64,000 nt of DNA from Dryocosmus kuriphilus (taxonomy: Eukaryota > Arthropoda > Insecta > Hymenoptera > Cynipidae). Position numbers and translations under genes: made by a program. The stretch covers positions 211,522,011 through 211,586,010 of the forward strand of contig CM076189.1 in the NCBI GenBank assembly GCA_038277395.1, in the 5' to 3' direction. Shown one piece after another: positions 22,346-33,302 of the stretch; the first letter of the stretch is position 1, and each line of letters starts with the position of its first letter. The notes beneath the pieces were generated by a model. That model had not been told where the DNA came from and did not search any database. It was given only the letters and a program-made list of their open reading frames with translations.

Positions 22346-24446
22346 TTTTTATCACTGATTCATATTCTTCTTCACGAAATACTTGAGTTTTATTTCAAAA
22401 AATTTTTTCGATTCGCGACAGATAGCGCTGCAATTGCGAAAAATGAAATTATTGATTATGTCAAGGATAACACTTACAAATGAAAAGTAAATGAGGCGTG
22501 TTGAATGTAAGGAGGACCATTCAATTTTGATCAATTTAATTTTGGGCGCTACTTTTAACTCTACCCAGAAATAACGTCGTGGACGTTGTAGTTGCCTATT
22601 CCCTTCGGGGTGCTTAATTTCGGTGAGTCCCCTTGCCTCTCATCATCGGGGTGCTTGAACTTTCGGCCAACGGACTGTAAAAGTGATAAAACTGCAAAAA
22701 ACCTTTTCCGAACGCACTCGGTTGTCGAAGTCGATTTTGGATGTAGGCATTACATATCATCCAGTATCCACTCTCTACATCTATCCTCGACGTCATTTCG
22801 GCTCTAGCGAGAATCACGAACGGTCAATCGGTCATCCATCCGAGCGCTAACCGCGTTTGTCCGTGCTTAACGTTTATTCATTAGAAGGGTTGATTGGAGG
22901 GTTGATTAGGAGTGTTAATTTGATTTGGGTGTGTTGGTTGCTTTCATTTAGATTGGTCGTAATTAGTTTCTTTTGTTTGGGTTATTGTTGTTGGTCACGT
23001 TCATTTGGGTTGGTTTGGGTGTGGTTGCATTCCCTCATTACTTGACTTAATTGCTTTTACAATTGAAATTCTATTTCCACAAAAAGAAGATTGTAATGAT
23101 TCTCATTATTGAGAAAGTGGCAGGAATATCGATGATGCTGTCACGCTTTATGCTCAACGTTTTCCAGAAACTTTTCCTTCACGCGCTTCCTTTTATCGGG
23201 TTGTCAAAAAGTTCATCACTAACGGAAGTATACAACCGAAAAAAAAAGGAACCGTCGATTAACAGTTATTGGAGTTGATAATGAAATCGCAATTTTAGCT
23301 GCAGTCGCACGTGAACCTCATGGTAGTGTTCGACAACTAAGCCGCGATTCCGGAATATCTCTATCCAGTGTTTGGAAGGTATTAAAATGTAATAAATATC
23401 ATCCTTATCATATTTCATTGCAATAAGAACTTAATGGCAACGATTTTCAGAACCGCGTGGCATGTTGTCAATGAGCACTTCAGCAGATACAAGGAAACCC
23501 GAATTTCTTTTTTCGAGTACTGTTCTCAGAAGAGTCGTCTTTCACAAACAGTGGTAACATTGATCGACATAACATGCATTATTGGAGTGTCGAAAACCCA
23601 CACTGGTTGCGTGAAGTTGAACATCAGCATTCATGGTCCGTGAATGTTTGATGTGGAATAACTGTAGATGAACGTATCGGTCCGTATTTTATTGATGGTA
23701 ATTTGAACGGTGAAAAATATCGATATTTTTTAGAAAATGAACTTCCAATGTTGTTTGAAGACCTAAGCTTCGAAGTGCGAAACAAATGTGGTTTCAACAT
23801 AACGGTTGTCCAGCACATTATTCGGCAATCGCGCGGGAAGTACTCCATCGCGAATTCAATGGTCGATCGATCGTTAGAGGGTGTCCGGTAAATTGGCCTG
23901 CCAGATTGCCAGATCTTACGGCGTCGAATTTCTATTTGTGGGGTTATCTACAGAGTCGCGTGTATCAAAAATTGCGAACAACTCGTGATAACATGATCGA
24001 AAGAATCATGTCTGCTTCTGCACAAATAACACTAGACACATTTCGCAGTTATGTGGAATCTTTCGATGCTCGGATTAACAAGTGTATCGAAGTGGGAGGA
24101 CACCATTTTGAGCACTCATTGTAAAATGTTAATCGAAATCAAGCACTCCGATGGTGAGAGGCAAGGAAACTCACCGAAATTAAGCACCCTCGAAGAGCAA
24201 CTACTACATCCACGTCGTTATTCCTGGGTAGAGCTAAAAGTAGTGCCCAAAATTGAATTGATTACAATTGAATGGTCTTCCTTACATTCAACATGTCTCA
24301 TTTACCTTTCGTTTGGGAGTGTAATCCTCGAAATAATCAACAGTTTCATTGATCTCAATTGCAGCGCGATCTGTAGCGAATCGAAAAAGTTTTTTAAATA
24401 AAACTCACGTATCTCCTAAAGGAGAATCTGAATCTGTGATAAAAAA
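22345..24446 (+). mobile_element. DDE transposon with ~300-bp terminal inverted repeats
   Basis: Left TIR about 22345-22680 and right TIR about 24130-24446 align as reverse complements over roughly 300 bp, including TTGAGTTTTATTT, TTTTTCGATTCGC, GACCATTCAATT, TACTTTTA(A/G)CTCTACCCA and GGGTGCTTAATTTCGGTGAG. Outermost matching bases are TTTTTTATCAC at 22345 and GTGATAAAAAA at 24446. The interior codes for a decayed DDE transposase. The right end abuts Rep-A (TCTGC at 24447). Confidence 0.75.
23083..24123 (+). pseudogene. DDE transposase (Tc1/mariner-like), decayed
   Basis: The N-terminal helix-turn-helix reads DAVTLYAQRFPETFPSR and SFYRVVKKFITNGSIQP, a motif type found in insect DDE transposases annotated with DUF4817. 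Then AVAREPHGSVRQLSR and SLSSVWKVLK. The catalytic core is in pieces: FSEESSF (D position changed to E), WFQHNGCPAHYS, where the usual D is N, and PDLTASNFYLWG, where the usual D before F is N. The C terminus is IEVGGHHFEHSL. At least four frame changes and several stops. Two catalytic Asp to Asn changes alone would kill it. Confidence 0.7.
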
Positions 24447-26034
24447 TCTGCTCACTTCGTTCGCACATTCTCATCACGCGCTTCGCGCTCGGATATTTTT
24501 GGTCCTCACATTTCGTGCACGATTTTCGGTACTTGGGTCTTAACTTTCAAAACTCCTACTTTTAATGAAATTATTAAATTTGTATTTTGTTAAAAATTAG
24601 AAACAAAATTATTTTACTTAATGCTCTATCGGCCTTAAGGAATATATTTTCATCACGAAACTCGCATTTCGCGTTCGTCAATTAATTTTTTTTCAAATCC
24701 ATTGTCGATTAGTAAAGTTTTTTTTGTGACTTTCTAAATATCCACAATTCAAGTTTTCGATTCTTAAAAGCAAAATGATGATTCTTATAAAAAATGAAAA
24801 GAAAAATCGAGCATTTTATCAAAAAATAGTTAAAACAAAATTTGTAGATATTTTTTAGATGAACAACTTTATTTTCAAATATTTTTTTTGTATCTCGCAT
24901 AGTTTAGCCGGAAAATGGGTTTTCCGATTTATCAAAGATCATTTTTAATAGATAAAACCATAACTGTTAGTGTAAAGTGACTGGTTAACGGACTCGTCAT
25001 TTTTTTTACTCTGAAGAAGTGTTCCAAAGCGCAATCCAATCTGATGATTCTTTCAAAAGTTATCACGTTAACAGACGCCAACGAGGATAACGACGACGAT
25101 GATAACGAAGATGACGACAACGACAGCAGACAGACAACGTCGTAAAAACAGTTTTTTCTCACTCAGGGGTTTCAAAACATGAAGATTTGACGAAAACTGG
25201 GGAGGCCAAATTTTACAAAAATCTAATATCTTCCCTGATGGGAATGTAAAAATTGCATTTTTCAGCCAAGCTATGTAAAAAATTCAGAAATTCACGTTTT
25301 TGATATACTTTAACCGGCTAGTATAGTCGTGAGAAGCGTGATGAGAATGCGCCTGGGTAGCAGGCAGATTTTTCAATAACTTTTAATAACCTTTTATTAA
25401 CAATTAATAATGTATTTTTATATTAAAACAAGTATTATACGTTTCATGAATAAACTATATGTTGGATCAAAAAATAGTTTTAAGGAGTTTTGTAAAACTT
25501 TTTAAAGGGACTAATTCTGCTTGTTAATATTTTCTCGTATCTCGCATAGTTTTGCTGAAAAGTGGATTTCTTTATATTTAATAACACATTTCACGTATAA
25601 CTCAAAACTATGCTTCTCTATAAAAAAATGATTGAATGCAAATTTGTAGATCTTTTTGAGATGGAAAACTTTGTTTATTATCATTTTTTTTGTATCTTGT
25701 ATATTCTGGCGGGAAATTTGAATTTTTTATTTTTAGAATCAATTTATGATAGATAAAACCAAAATCGTTGGTGACAAACCGCTGGTTAACGAACTCGTCC
25801 TTTCTTTTTCCTTTCTTTTTGGACCCTGAAGAAGTTTGGCAGAGCGCAATTCAATCTTATGTTTCCAAAGTTATCGCGTTAAAGGACGACGACAACAACA
25901 GACATACAGACACCGTCGTAAAAACCGTTTTTTTTTCTCATTCAGAGGGTCCCAAGACGTGGAGATTTGATGAAAACTGGGGGGGAGGGGGGTCAATTTT
26001 ACATAAATATAATACCTTCTCTGGTGAGCATATA
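24447..26034 (-). repeat. Rep-A repeat, reverse copy
   Basis: Order on the plus strand: TCTGC end and GC palindrome (24447-24490, CACGCGCTTCGCGCTCGG), spacer with TAATGCTCTATCGGCC, body (24700-24920), head (24930-25250), link ending in the complement of TCTGCCTGC at about 25387, body (25440-25740) and head (25740-26034). Same architecture as 1531-3867 but reversed. Its right edge meets the outer inverted arm at 26035. No coding content. Confidence 0.65.
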
Positions 26035-26310
26035 AAAATAAGGGTTCCTATTTGAAATTTCAAAGTTACTCCACCTCCTGCCATCAGGGGGTGGGGTTTG
26101 GTGTAAATTTTTGCAAAGCCGCTTTTCCCCCTCGAAAATAAAAAGTTTTTATCACGGACATTTTTTTCGTAGGATGCGTATTTCTTGAGATATTTCGATG
26201 TCTCGAGAGAAAAAAAACACCATGTATTTACATAAAAGTGTCAGTCAATATCTACAGGTGTAATTTTAGAAGAGTGAAAAAGATTTCACAAAAAAAAAAA
26301 TCTCAATGTC
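26035..26310 (-). repeat. Outer inverted arm (right) of a composite repeat
   Basis: Reverse complement of 22120-22345. It contains AGGGTTCCTATTTGAAATTT, a GGGGGTGGGG word, CGAAAATAAAAAGTTTTTAT and AGATATTTCGATGTCTCG. It ends about 160 bp before the secreted-protein gene. Confidence 0.6.
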
Positions 26311-26469
26311 ATTAGATGGAATCTATTTATCTGAATCTATTTCCCAACTCCATTTTCTATGTACATATTAACATTGAACAGGTGTTATGTATATCTGCGA
26401 GCGGATGTCTAAAAAATCATCGGTTGCCTCGACGAAATTTTAAAATCGTCAGTTTTATCTAAGAAGAAA

Positions 26470-27136
26470 ATGAGGGCCGTTTTCGGTTCTCTTGTCGTCA
26501 TCTGGATGCTGTTCTTCAATTATGTTGGTAAGTTTAAGAATGATGATAAATAATAATTATTTTTATTTTAATATTTGTCAAATTTGGGTCCCCTTTCAAA
26601 TCTGGATCGTTTGAATCAGATACCAAAACATCTCTAAATCTGAATTAATTCAATTAACCTAATTATTGTTTCAAATAATGACAGACTTCTATTTTTTTCA
26701 TAAAATGTAGTTTTTTCTTGTTAGCTTTCAGTATTCAGATACTTTATGCCAAATTTAATTTACGGAAATTACCATAATTAACTGATAACGTCTAACGAGT
26801 AATTCACTTAAACTATTCTACTCATTACGCTTATAGTATGCTTTAACACGTTTTTAATTTTGAAAATTAATCAATATTTTTTATCTTTTAACAGAAATGT
26901 CCCAAAATGTCCGGAGACCAAAAATTACAAAAGCAGCGATTATGATGAGCCTTAAAGGGAATACAAGCCCTGAAAACCCTCTCCTTGGACCTGCGACTTT
27001 TACCCATCCTTGGAATCATCCGTCTAAACCTGCTCGACGTACTCGTGAATATGACGCTGAATCTTCTGCAAAATACTCTGCGGTTCCCTGGCCTAGTACT
27101 AAGCAAAACTTCGAAGTGTCCATGAAAGTTCCGTAA
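26470..27136 (+). CDS. Putative small secreted protein, two exons
   Basis: Exon 1 (26470-26527) starts with ATG and codes MRAVFGSLVVIWMLFFNYV, a good signal peptide. A GTAAGT donor at 26528 and a TCTTTTAACAG acceptor ending at 26894 bound a 367-bp intron; splicing joins G to AA to make Glu and keeps frame. Exon 2 (26895-27136) codes about 80 residues rich in Pro, Ser and basic residues (RRPKITKAAIMMSLKG, PATFTHPWNHPSKPARRTRE) and stops at TAA 27134-27136. Joined length is about 100 residues. I do not recognise the family. It has no transposon motif and base use is more balanced than around it, so a host gene is likely. A one-base shift would extend it through 27360. A decayed gene is the main alternative. 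Confidence 0.5.
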
Positions 27137-27360
27137 ATCATCCTACTTTTGAAGAAAACCCTCAAAATCCACGCAATGATGAACAACCTCTATTGGATCG
27201 TGCACCTCCTATAAGTGCTCCTCGTTTTACATATAATGTTCCATGCACTGTTCCGCAAGATTCAGTAGCGTACGAAAAAAACAGAAAGATTTTGGAACAT
27301 AAGGGCAAATCGAAGTCTTCGTTGTTTCCGTGCTGCATATCACAAACTAAACAAAAGTAG
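27103..27360 (+). CDS. Open second frame after the secreted-protein stop
   Basis: From 27103 a different frame is open for 85 codons to TAG at 27358-27360. From 27133 it reads VNHPTFEENPQNPRNDEQP, then APPISAPRFTYNVPC and a Lys-rich end with LFPCC. Composition (Pro, Asn, basic tail) resembles the preceding exon, so both probably belong to one protein of about 175 residues split by a single-base frameshift near 27103-27136 or by an alternative splice I cannot place. No good intron joins them. It may therefore be a pseudogene, a sequence error or true frameshifting. Confidence 0.35.
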   Translation, partial: AKLRSVHESSVNHPTFEENPQNPRNDEQPLLDRAPPISAPRFTYNVPCTVPQDSVAYEKNRKILEHKGKSKSSLFPCCISQTKQK

Positions 27361-27738
27361 TAGGATAAAGATTGAAGAAAAAACTTGGAAAAGTTTCGGA
27401 AAGTGTATCAGATTGGAAATTCTTCGGAAATATACGAAAAAAATGTATTTCGGAAAATGTTTCGTATCTTCCCGAATTCTGTGTGAATATTACTAGTTAA
27501 ATAAGGCGATATATTAAATAAGAATATTGAAAGTCAATATACAATTGTACATAGTATATTAATAATGTAATACAGAAGTGTTTTACGTCACACTCGTTGC
27601 TATTGTAAACAGCCGTCTAATTCAAACACGTTTTACTGATAATATTGTTTCTGTGCTATTTCCTTCTCAATTAACCTTGTTTATTATAATATAGCTGAGA
27701 CCATGAAAAAATTTTTCACTTTTTTCAAACCTTTTTCA
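27361..27738. other. AT-rich flank
   Basis: 3' flank of the secreted-protein gene. TTAAATAAG words near 27494 and 27513 are weak polyadenylation-like signals. The 9-bp CCTTTTTCA at 27730-27738 is the left target duplication of the MULE. Confidence 0.4.
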
Positions 27739-28906
27739 GGTAAGGAGTCAAAAGTTCCAAAGCATTTTTTCCAAACCAATTTTTTCAAACGTTATTTTCC
27801 TAAGTACAAAAATTCCAATAATACTTTTATTCCAATAATCTTTTTTTCCAAACACATTATATTCCAAAATATACAAAGTTCCAAACTGTAGATATTCCAA
27901 AGTATTGAATAACATCAATAATAAATACATAAACTTCGAAAATGCATATTGTGTCCAACGTTGCGTAAATACTAAATATTTGATTATATTATCTTTAGTG
28001 ACATAATTTTCATATTGTAAAACAATGTTACGGATTCTTTCCTCAGATCGTAAATGCTTTGGTGCTTGCGGTTTTTTTATTTTTTGACTAAATGCAAGCT
28101 CCCTAACACATGCTTTCTGTATCTGCTTGCTCCTGTTGCATTTCAACTAAAAAATTAGAAAAACGTGGATGACTGCGTCCAACAACAGTTTGCAGGCGAT
28201 TATGCCAACCCTCAGACATATTATTGGTACGAGCGATATTCTGAAGCATAGCTTCATACTGTTTCCACAGCTCTAGATGATAACGGACTCCTGTAGCTCT
28301 TCTCCTACCTACGGCTCGTCTTCCGCGGATATAAGTTAGCCGTTAAAAAAAATAACACAGGTGTAATTTATATTTTTATCTGCGTCAATGTTATAAATTA
28401 CTTAATTAGTTAATTCGAAGTAATCTGCGATTGGAACAAATGGATCAGGAATAGTATCCACGAAAATATCGAATGCTGATGGAACTTCTTCTGACCGTAC
28501 AATTGCCAAAGCACAAAGCATTTGTGCTGCTTCTTTAATGGATCTGTCGTCTTTGTGATTATATTGTTTTTGGAGTCATTAAAAATCGCTCTCCTAAAGT
28601 TTATATACATTTTTTTATATTATATATTTTTATATATATATATATTATATTTTTATTGCTCACCTGATAATGTGACTCTAAATTGTTCGCGAATTTCACC
28701 GAGTTCTTGTATAGTTGTAGGAGCAGACGGTAAAAAACGTAAACGTTACCGTTGAACTGTTTTACGCAAGTTTGGTCTTTCAGGTACATATCTCGGCAGG
28801 AACCGATGATGGAACGTCCTGTAATGTAATGTATTTCCGCTGCTTTTCTTTTCACACTCCCAACTATTTTAACGCTACTAATTTTTCTTGATTTGGTGCA
28901 TGTGTG

Positions 28907-30226
28907 TGAGGTGTGATCAAAAAGTAAGGTAACATTTTGAATTTCGCGGGATGCGTACAGTCGATATTCGTTTTCTTTTTTCTTATGTTGGTACACTCGT
29001 CCCAAAAATATGTGCACAGTTTCAGCTATATAGCATTTTTTGTTTGTTTGTGAGAGGCATAAAGGTTAGAAGTGTTTTGCGTGCTCGGCGATTTTCTGCT
29101 GTCGAAAAAAATGTATCAAAGAATTTGCATCCAATTTTGTGCAAAAAATGGAATTAAGTGCTCCAAAACACGTGAAATGTTGACAGTGGCATACGCCGAG
29201 TGTACTCCGAGTAAAAAAATGTTTATAAGTGGTACAAGCTCTTTCGGGAAGGCCGAGAAGATTTTAATGATGAAGCTCGCCCTGGACCTCCCAGCAAGTC
29301 AACAACTGATGAAAACGTTGAAGAAGTGAAGAAAATAGTGTTGGCAAATCGTCGAATTACCATTAGAAAAGTTGCTAATGATATCGGCATCTCGTTTGGC
29401 TCGCGCCAAGCAATTTTAGTGGATATTTTGGGCATGAGACGTGTGTCAGCGAAGTTTGTTCCGAAATTGCTAAATTTTGACCAAAATAACCGTCGCGTGA
29501 GCATTGCTCAGGAGCTGTTGAATGACGTCAACGGTAACCCAGACTTGCTCAAAAGGATCATAGCAGGTGATGAAACATGGCTATATGGTTATGACGTCGA
29601 AACTAAGGGCTCAATCGTCCCAGTGGAAGCATTCTGGATCACCAAGAGCAAAAAAAGCACGCCAAGTTCGATCAAATGTCAAGGTTTTGCTTACCGTTTT
29701 CTTCGATTATCACGGCGTAGTGCATCAGGGGTTTTTATCACAAGGTCATACAGTTAATAAAGAGTATTATCTTGAAGTTATGCGCCGATTGCGTGAAGTA
29801 ATACGAAAAAAACGTCCGGAATTGTGGAAAACCCAGTCATGGTTATTGCACCACGATAATGCGCCAGCTCACACTTCATTGCTTGTTCGTAATTTTTTGG
29901 CCAATAACAACACCATAATCATGCCTCAGCCACCGTATTCACCAGATTTGGCTCCCTACGACTTTTTCCTGTTTCCAAAACTGAAAAGACCCATGAAAGG
30001 ACGGCGTTTTGCGACGATTGAGGAGATAAAGACCGCATGGCTGGAAGAGCTGAAGGCTATAACAAAAACTGCTCATCAGAAATGCTTTGAGGATTGGAAA
30101 AAGCGCTGGCAAAAATTTATTATATGCAAGGGGGATTACTTTGAAGGGGACAACATCAATATTGATGAATAAATAAATATTTTTTGATAAAAATAAAAAG
30201 TGACCTTACTTTTTGATCACGCCTCG
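28907..30226 (+). mobile_element. mariner transposon inside the MULE
   Basis: About 1320 bp. Left end TGAGGTGTGATCAAAAAGTA, right end complementary to CGAGGCGTGATCAAAAAGTA, i.e. TIRs of about 30 bp. TA at 30227-30228 is the target duplication; the left one at 28905-28906 has become TG. It interrupts the zinc-finger codons of the MULE gene. Confidence 0.9.
29111..30172 (+). pseudogene. mariner DD34D transposase, frameshifted
   Basis: About 350 codons. It starts near MYQRICIQFCAKNGIKCSK (helix-turn-helix), shifts frame near 29215, continues in TDENVEEVKKIVLANRRITI and AGDETWLYGYDVETK (first catalytic D), shifts again near 29600, and continues with VLLTVFFDYHGVVHQGF, LLHHDNAPAHTS (second D) and PPYSPDLAPYDFFLFPKLK (third D, spacing 34). 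It ends with DNINIDE and TAA. All three catalytic Asp survive; only the two shifts inactivate it, so insertion is younger than most elements here. Confidence 0.88.
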
Positions 30227-30739
30227 TATGTTCTGATTCATTAGGACCTTTCTGATTCGTATTGAGGTACCTTAGTTTACTGTGATTGCTCGAGCATTGC
30301 ACGCACCCGGCTCTTGACATTTCCAGTACACAACACCACATCCTGAATGTGTATAATACAGATATCCGTCGATGTTTAAATATGTCGCTTTCCTTTTTAT
30401 ACTAATTCAGTTAGATATGATGATGATTCACTTGATTGAGATATGATTGAGAAATTAACACTTTTACTACTAATTTGACGAAATATCTACTATTGTACGG
30501 AAATTTTCAGGTTACCTGACGAAATATCTATACCATTGTACGAAAATTATCAGGTTACTGACAACAAAAACAAAATATGATGTGCAAAAAATAATTGGCA
30601 AATTAAATGATTGATTGGAACTTTCGTATTTTTGGCAGAAGGAATAATTGGGAAAAATTAATATTGGAAAAGTCAAGTTTTCCGAAAAAAGTACGTTGGA
30701 ATTTTTTGATTGGAACTTTTGACCCCCAATCCTTTTTCA

Positions 30740-32322
30740 TTATAATTATCATTTCTACTGACAAAATAATTGCTTTAGTATTTAAAATTTTTTATACTAA
30801 TTTTTATGCTACTAATTATAAAATCTTTTTAAATATTGTTATTTCTTTACTTTTTATACAATATTTTTTTACGATAAGAGTCTTTCCTTATTTAAAATTA
30901 TATAACTATTCTGTTGTTTTAAGTAAATAAATCTGTAAGTTGCTTATCAATAGAAATCTCCATGTCTACTCTGTAGTTTATGATAAAAATATTTATACTT
31001 TATTTATTTCATTGAAAGTAATTTTTAAAATTGAATTATGAATTAAATTATAAAGATACTTCATGCATTGATTTGTTTAAGTGTGTAAAAGTTGAAAGAA
31101 GTTAGAATTTGCAGAATCGAAGAAAAATGTTCTTTTTATAAATTTTGGCATTCTAGGGTCAATTCAAGGTAGTTAAAAGTTTTATAACTTTCTCATTGTG
31201 AGAAAATTCCGCTTAGTTACTTGTAAAGAAGATGGTGAAAATAATAAATAAATTCCTTCTTGCATCTGTCATCGCCAACAAAATATAATAAAATGAAAAT
31301 AAAAATAGAAAACTGATCCTGCTACTGCTATTGAATTTGACTTTCAAACAAGAGACGAAAATATATCAGTAAACGGATATCGTGTATCTCCAGCTATACG
31401 TGGCATTCGAAAGGCGAATAAATATTTTACGACTTTCTGAGTGCCTCTAAATTCTTCGTTATCGGAAGATCACGTTCCACCTCTCCCTTTACTAACCGCC
31501 ATTTTCCGCCTTTTTTTTTCCGTCACCGTGAGGGGAGCAGAATTTTACGTCTCAGTTTCCGTATTCTCGAATTTTCAATGAACTGTATTTTGCTGTGCGT
31601 GCGTCGTCGTGTCGCCAACGTAATTCCCTCGATTCGTCATGAAATTTCTTCGAAAACGGGATTTCCGCTCCCAAGGGATGAGTCAGGAATGTAGGACGGT
31701 CTCTGTACCGAAGAGGATGGAAAGAGAAGTCGACGGTTTTAACGTGGCATCGATTTCCGTTTGATTCGCAGTCAACGAGCGGAAGTTCCGAATCGAGTCT
31801 CTCTAACTTCCTAAGAATTTTCGCCGTGTAGCGGTAAATCCCGACACGTGCGACTCTCACGGGAAATTTTTATTACTGAAAAAATTGATGACATTGCTAC
31901 GTAGACTATCATTTTACACACATATAAATTTCTCTTAATTCGTTCAGTATCTATGTGGAACGTTTTCCAGTGAAAATGCACCACTAACATTTTATTTGTT
32001 TGTATCAAGCATTACTTAGGTTACATTGATTGATTTATAATTATTTTATAAATCACCACCCCTCTTCTCCACCATAGCTCTCCATTCATCTTGCTGCTTT
32101 TCAAAAGCTTTCGTAAAGAAATTAAACAAATTCAAATTCAATTCAGAATTCACTTTTATTATTTTCTTAGGAATAGAAGCTTTGAATATAATCTATCCCT
32201 AACTGCTGCATTACATTTCGACATGCCCAAATTATAAAGTTCTACCTCGGAAAATGCATTTAAAAGACACTTACTCGAAACGTACAAATTAAAGGGTTCT
32301 ATTGTGTGCATACTTTAAACAA
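30740..32322. other. Non-coding stretch with a CpG-richer patch
   Basis: 30740-31490 and 31870-32320 are AT-rich and featureless. 31490-31870 is clearly less AT-rich and has many CpG (GTGCGTGCGTCGTCGTGTCG, CACGTGCGACTCTCACGGG). An open frame of 102 codons on the minus strand (31552-31860) has no motif I know. The patch could be host regulatory DNA, an exon or an old GC-rich repeat. Confidence 0.35.
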
Positions 32323-32522
32323 TGAATAATACAAATAATAATGTAGCGTCGGATGCTTGGATTAACGCTTCTATTGATAAAAGGCATGCCCCTGGAAAAG
32401 TTTCAGGCAATGAATGGAGACTGCAGGTGTTTGGAATGCTCGAGCTGTGCATGATAACAAAGTGAAAGAATTGCTCAATACGATGCGTATGAACAAGTTA
32501 GATATTAGTTCACAGTACAGAA

Positions 32523-32728
32523 CGCTTTTTTAATAATGGTTACTAACAGGCTGAATCTTCGTGAGTAGCTTCGTTTTCTCAAGATGCCCAACTTTTCCCT
32601 CTGCGACAATTGTCGATAGTGGTAGCTAATAAAGTGGCCAAGCGTAAAATATATCGATTGGGTGATTGTCCAAATTGTATTACTAATAGTTAGTTTTTAT
32701 GTTTAATCTTAAGAAAATTTCATTAAAA
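32523..32728 (+). repeat. Dispersed repeat Rep-B, forward copy
   Basis: About 205 bp that match the reverse complement of 43640-43842 closely: GGTTACTAACAGGCTGAATC, GACAATTGTCGATAGTGGTAG, CTAATAAAGTGG and GATTGTCCAAATT. Stops in all frames; no protein recognised. Confidence 0.6.
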
Positions 32729-32769
32729 AATAAAAACTTTATAGTAAATAGATTGACCAATAAAACAAA

Positions 32770-33302
32770 ATCTGCCCGCTTCGCGGGCACATTCTCATCG
32801 CACCCTTCGCGCGAAGTATGAGCGCGCCTAGGGCGCGCGTCTGTTGTCACTCGCGCTAGGCACTCGGTGCTTATGGATCGTATAAACATTTAAATTAAAA
32901 ATTACAAAAGAAATTATTTTACTTAAGGCTCTATTGCCGTTAAGGAATACATTCTCTCTCTCTCTTTCCAAGGTGAATAATTCTGCTTGTTAATATTTTC
33001 TCATATCTTGCATAGTTTTTCTGAAAAGTGATTTTCTTTATGTTTCATAATATATTTCACGAATAACTCAAAAACTACGCGTCTATTCAAAACAATGATA
33101 AGGAGCAAATTTGTAGATCTTTTTGAGTTTAACAACTTTGTTTATTATCATTTATTTTTATCTTGCATATTTTGGCGGTAAATTAGAATTTTTGATTTTT
33201 TAATAGCGTTTTCTCGATTAAAATCAAAACCGCGCATTTTATCAAAAAATATTTAAATCAAAATTTGTAGATATTTTCGAGTTTAACAACCTCGTTCATT
33301 AC
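32770..33302 (-). repeat. Rep-A repeat, reverse copy, part 1
   Basis: Starts TCTGCCCGCTTCGCGGGCAC, continues through GCGCGAAGTATGAGCGCGCC and a short CT microsatellite (32955-32966), then the body. It stops at 33302 where transposon X is inserted and resumes at 36966. Confidence 0.65.

Larger units (their letters stand above)
28139..30372 (-). pseudogene. FLYWCH / MULE-type transposase remnant, split by a mariner
   Basis: Reading on the minus strand: a FLYWCH zinc finger at about 30372-30229 (GYLYYTHSGCGVVYWKC then ACNARAIT), broken at the codons for its H-x-H, which resume past the mariner at 28904 as HAPNQEK, followed by VGSVKRKAAE. Next come LPRYVPERPNLRKT and TIQELGEIREQFRV ending at a GTGAGC donor-like site (about 28664); then IKEAAQMLCALAIV and FDIFVDTIPDPFVPIADYFE (28580-28420); then YIRGRRAVGRRRATG, ELWKQYEAMLQNIARTNN and MSEGWHNRLQTVVGR (28330-28150). 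These blocks match proteins joining FLYWCH fingers to MULE-type sequence. The central DDE region is absent. Frame changes within the finger show decay. Confidence 0.7.
27739..30730 (-). mobile_element. MULE (Mutator-like) element with 9-bp target duplication
   Basis: Perfect direct repeats CCTTTTTCA flank it at 27730-27738 and 30731-30739, matching the 9-bp duplications typical of Mutator elements. Ends share inverted GTCAAAAGTTCCAA (about 27747 and the complement at about 30713), with further inverted TTCCAA-rich sequence over about 100 bp. The interior on the minus strand codes a FLYWCH-type zinc finger and MULE-type C-terminal sequence. A mariner (28907-30226) sits inside it. Without the mariner the element is about 1.67 kb, too short for a full MULE transposase, so the catalytic core is probably missing. 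Confidence 0.75.
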
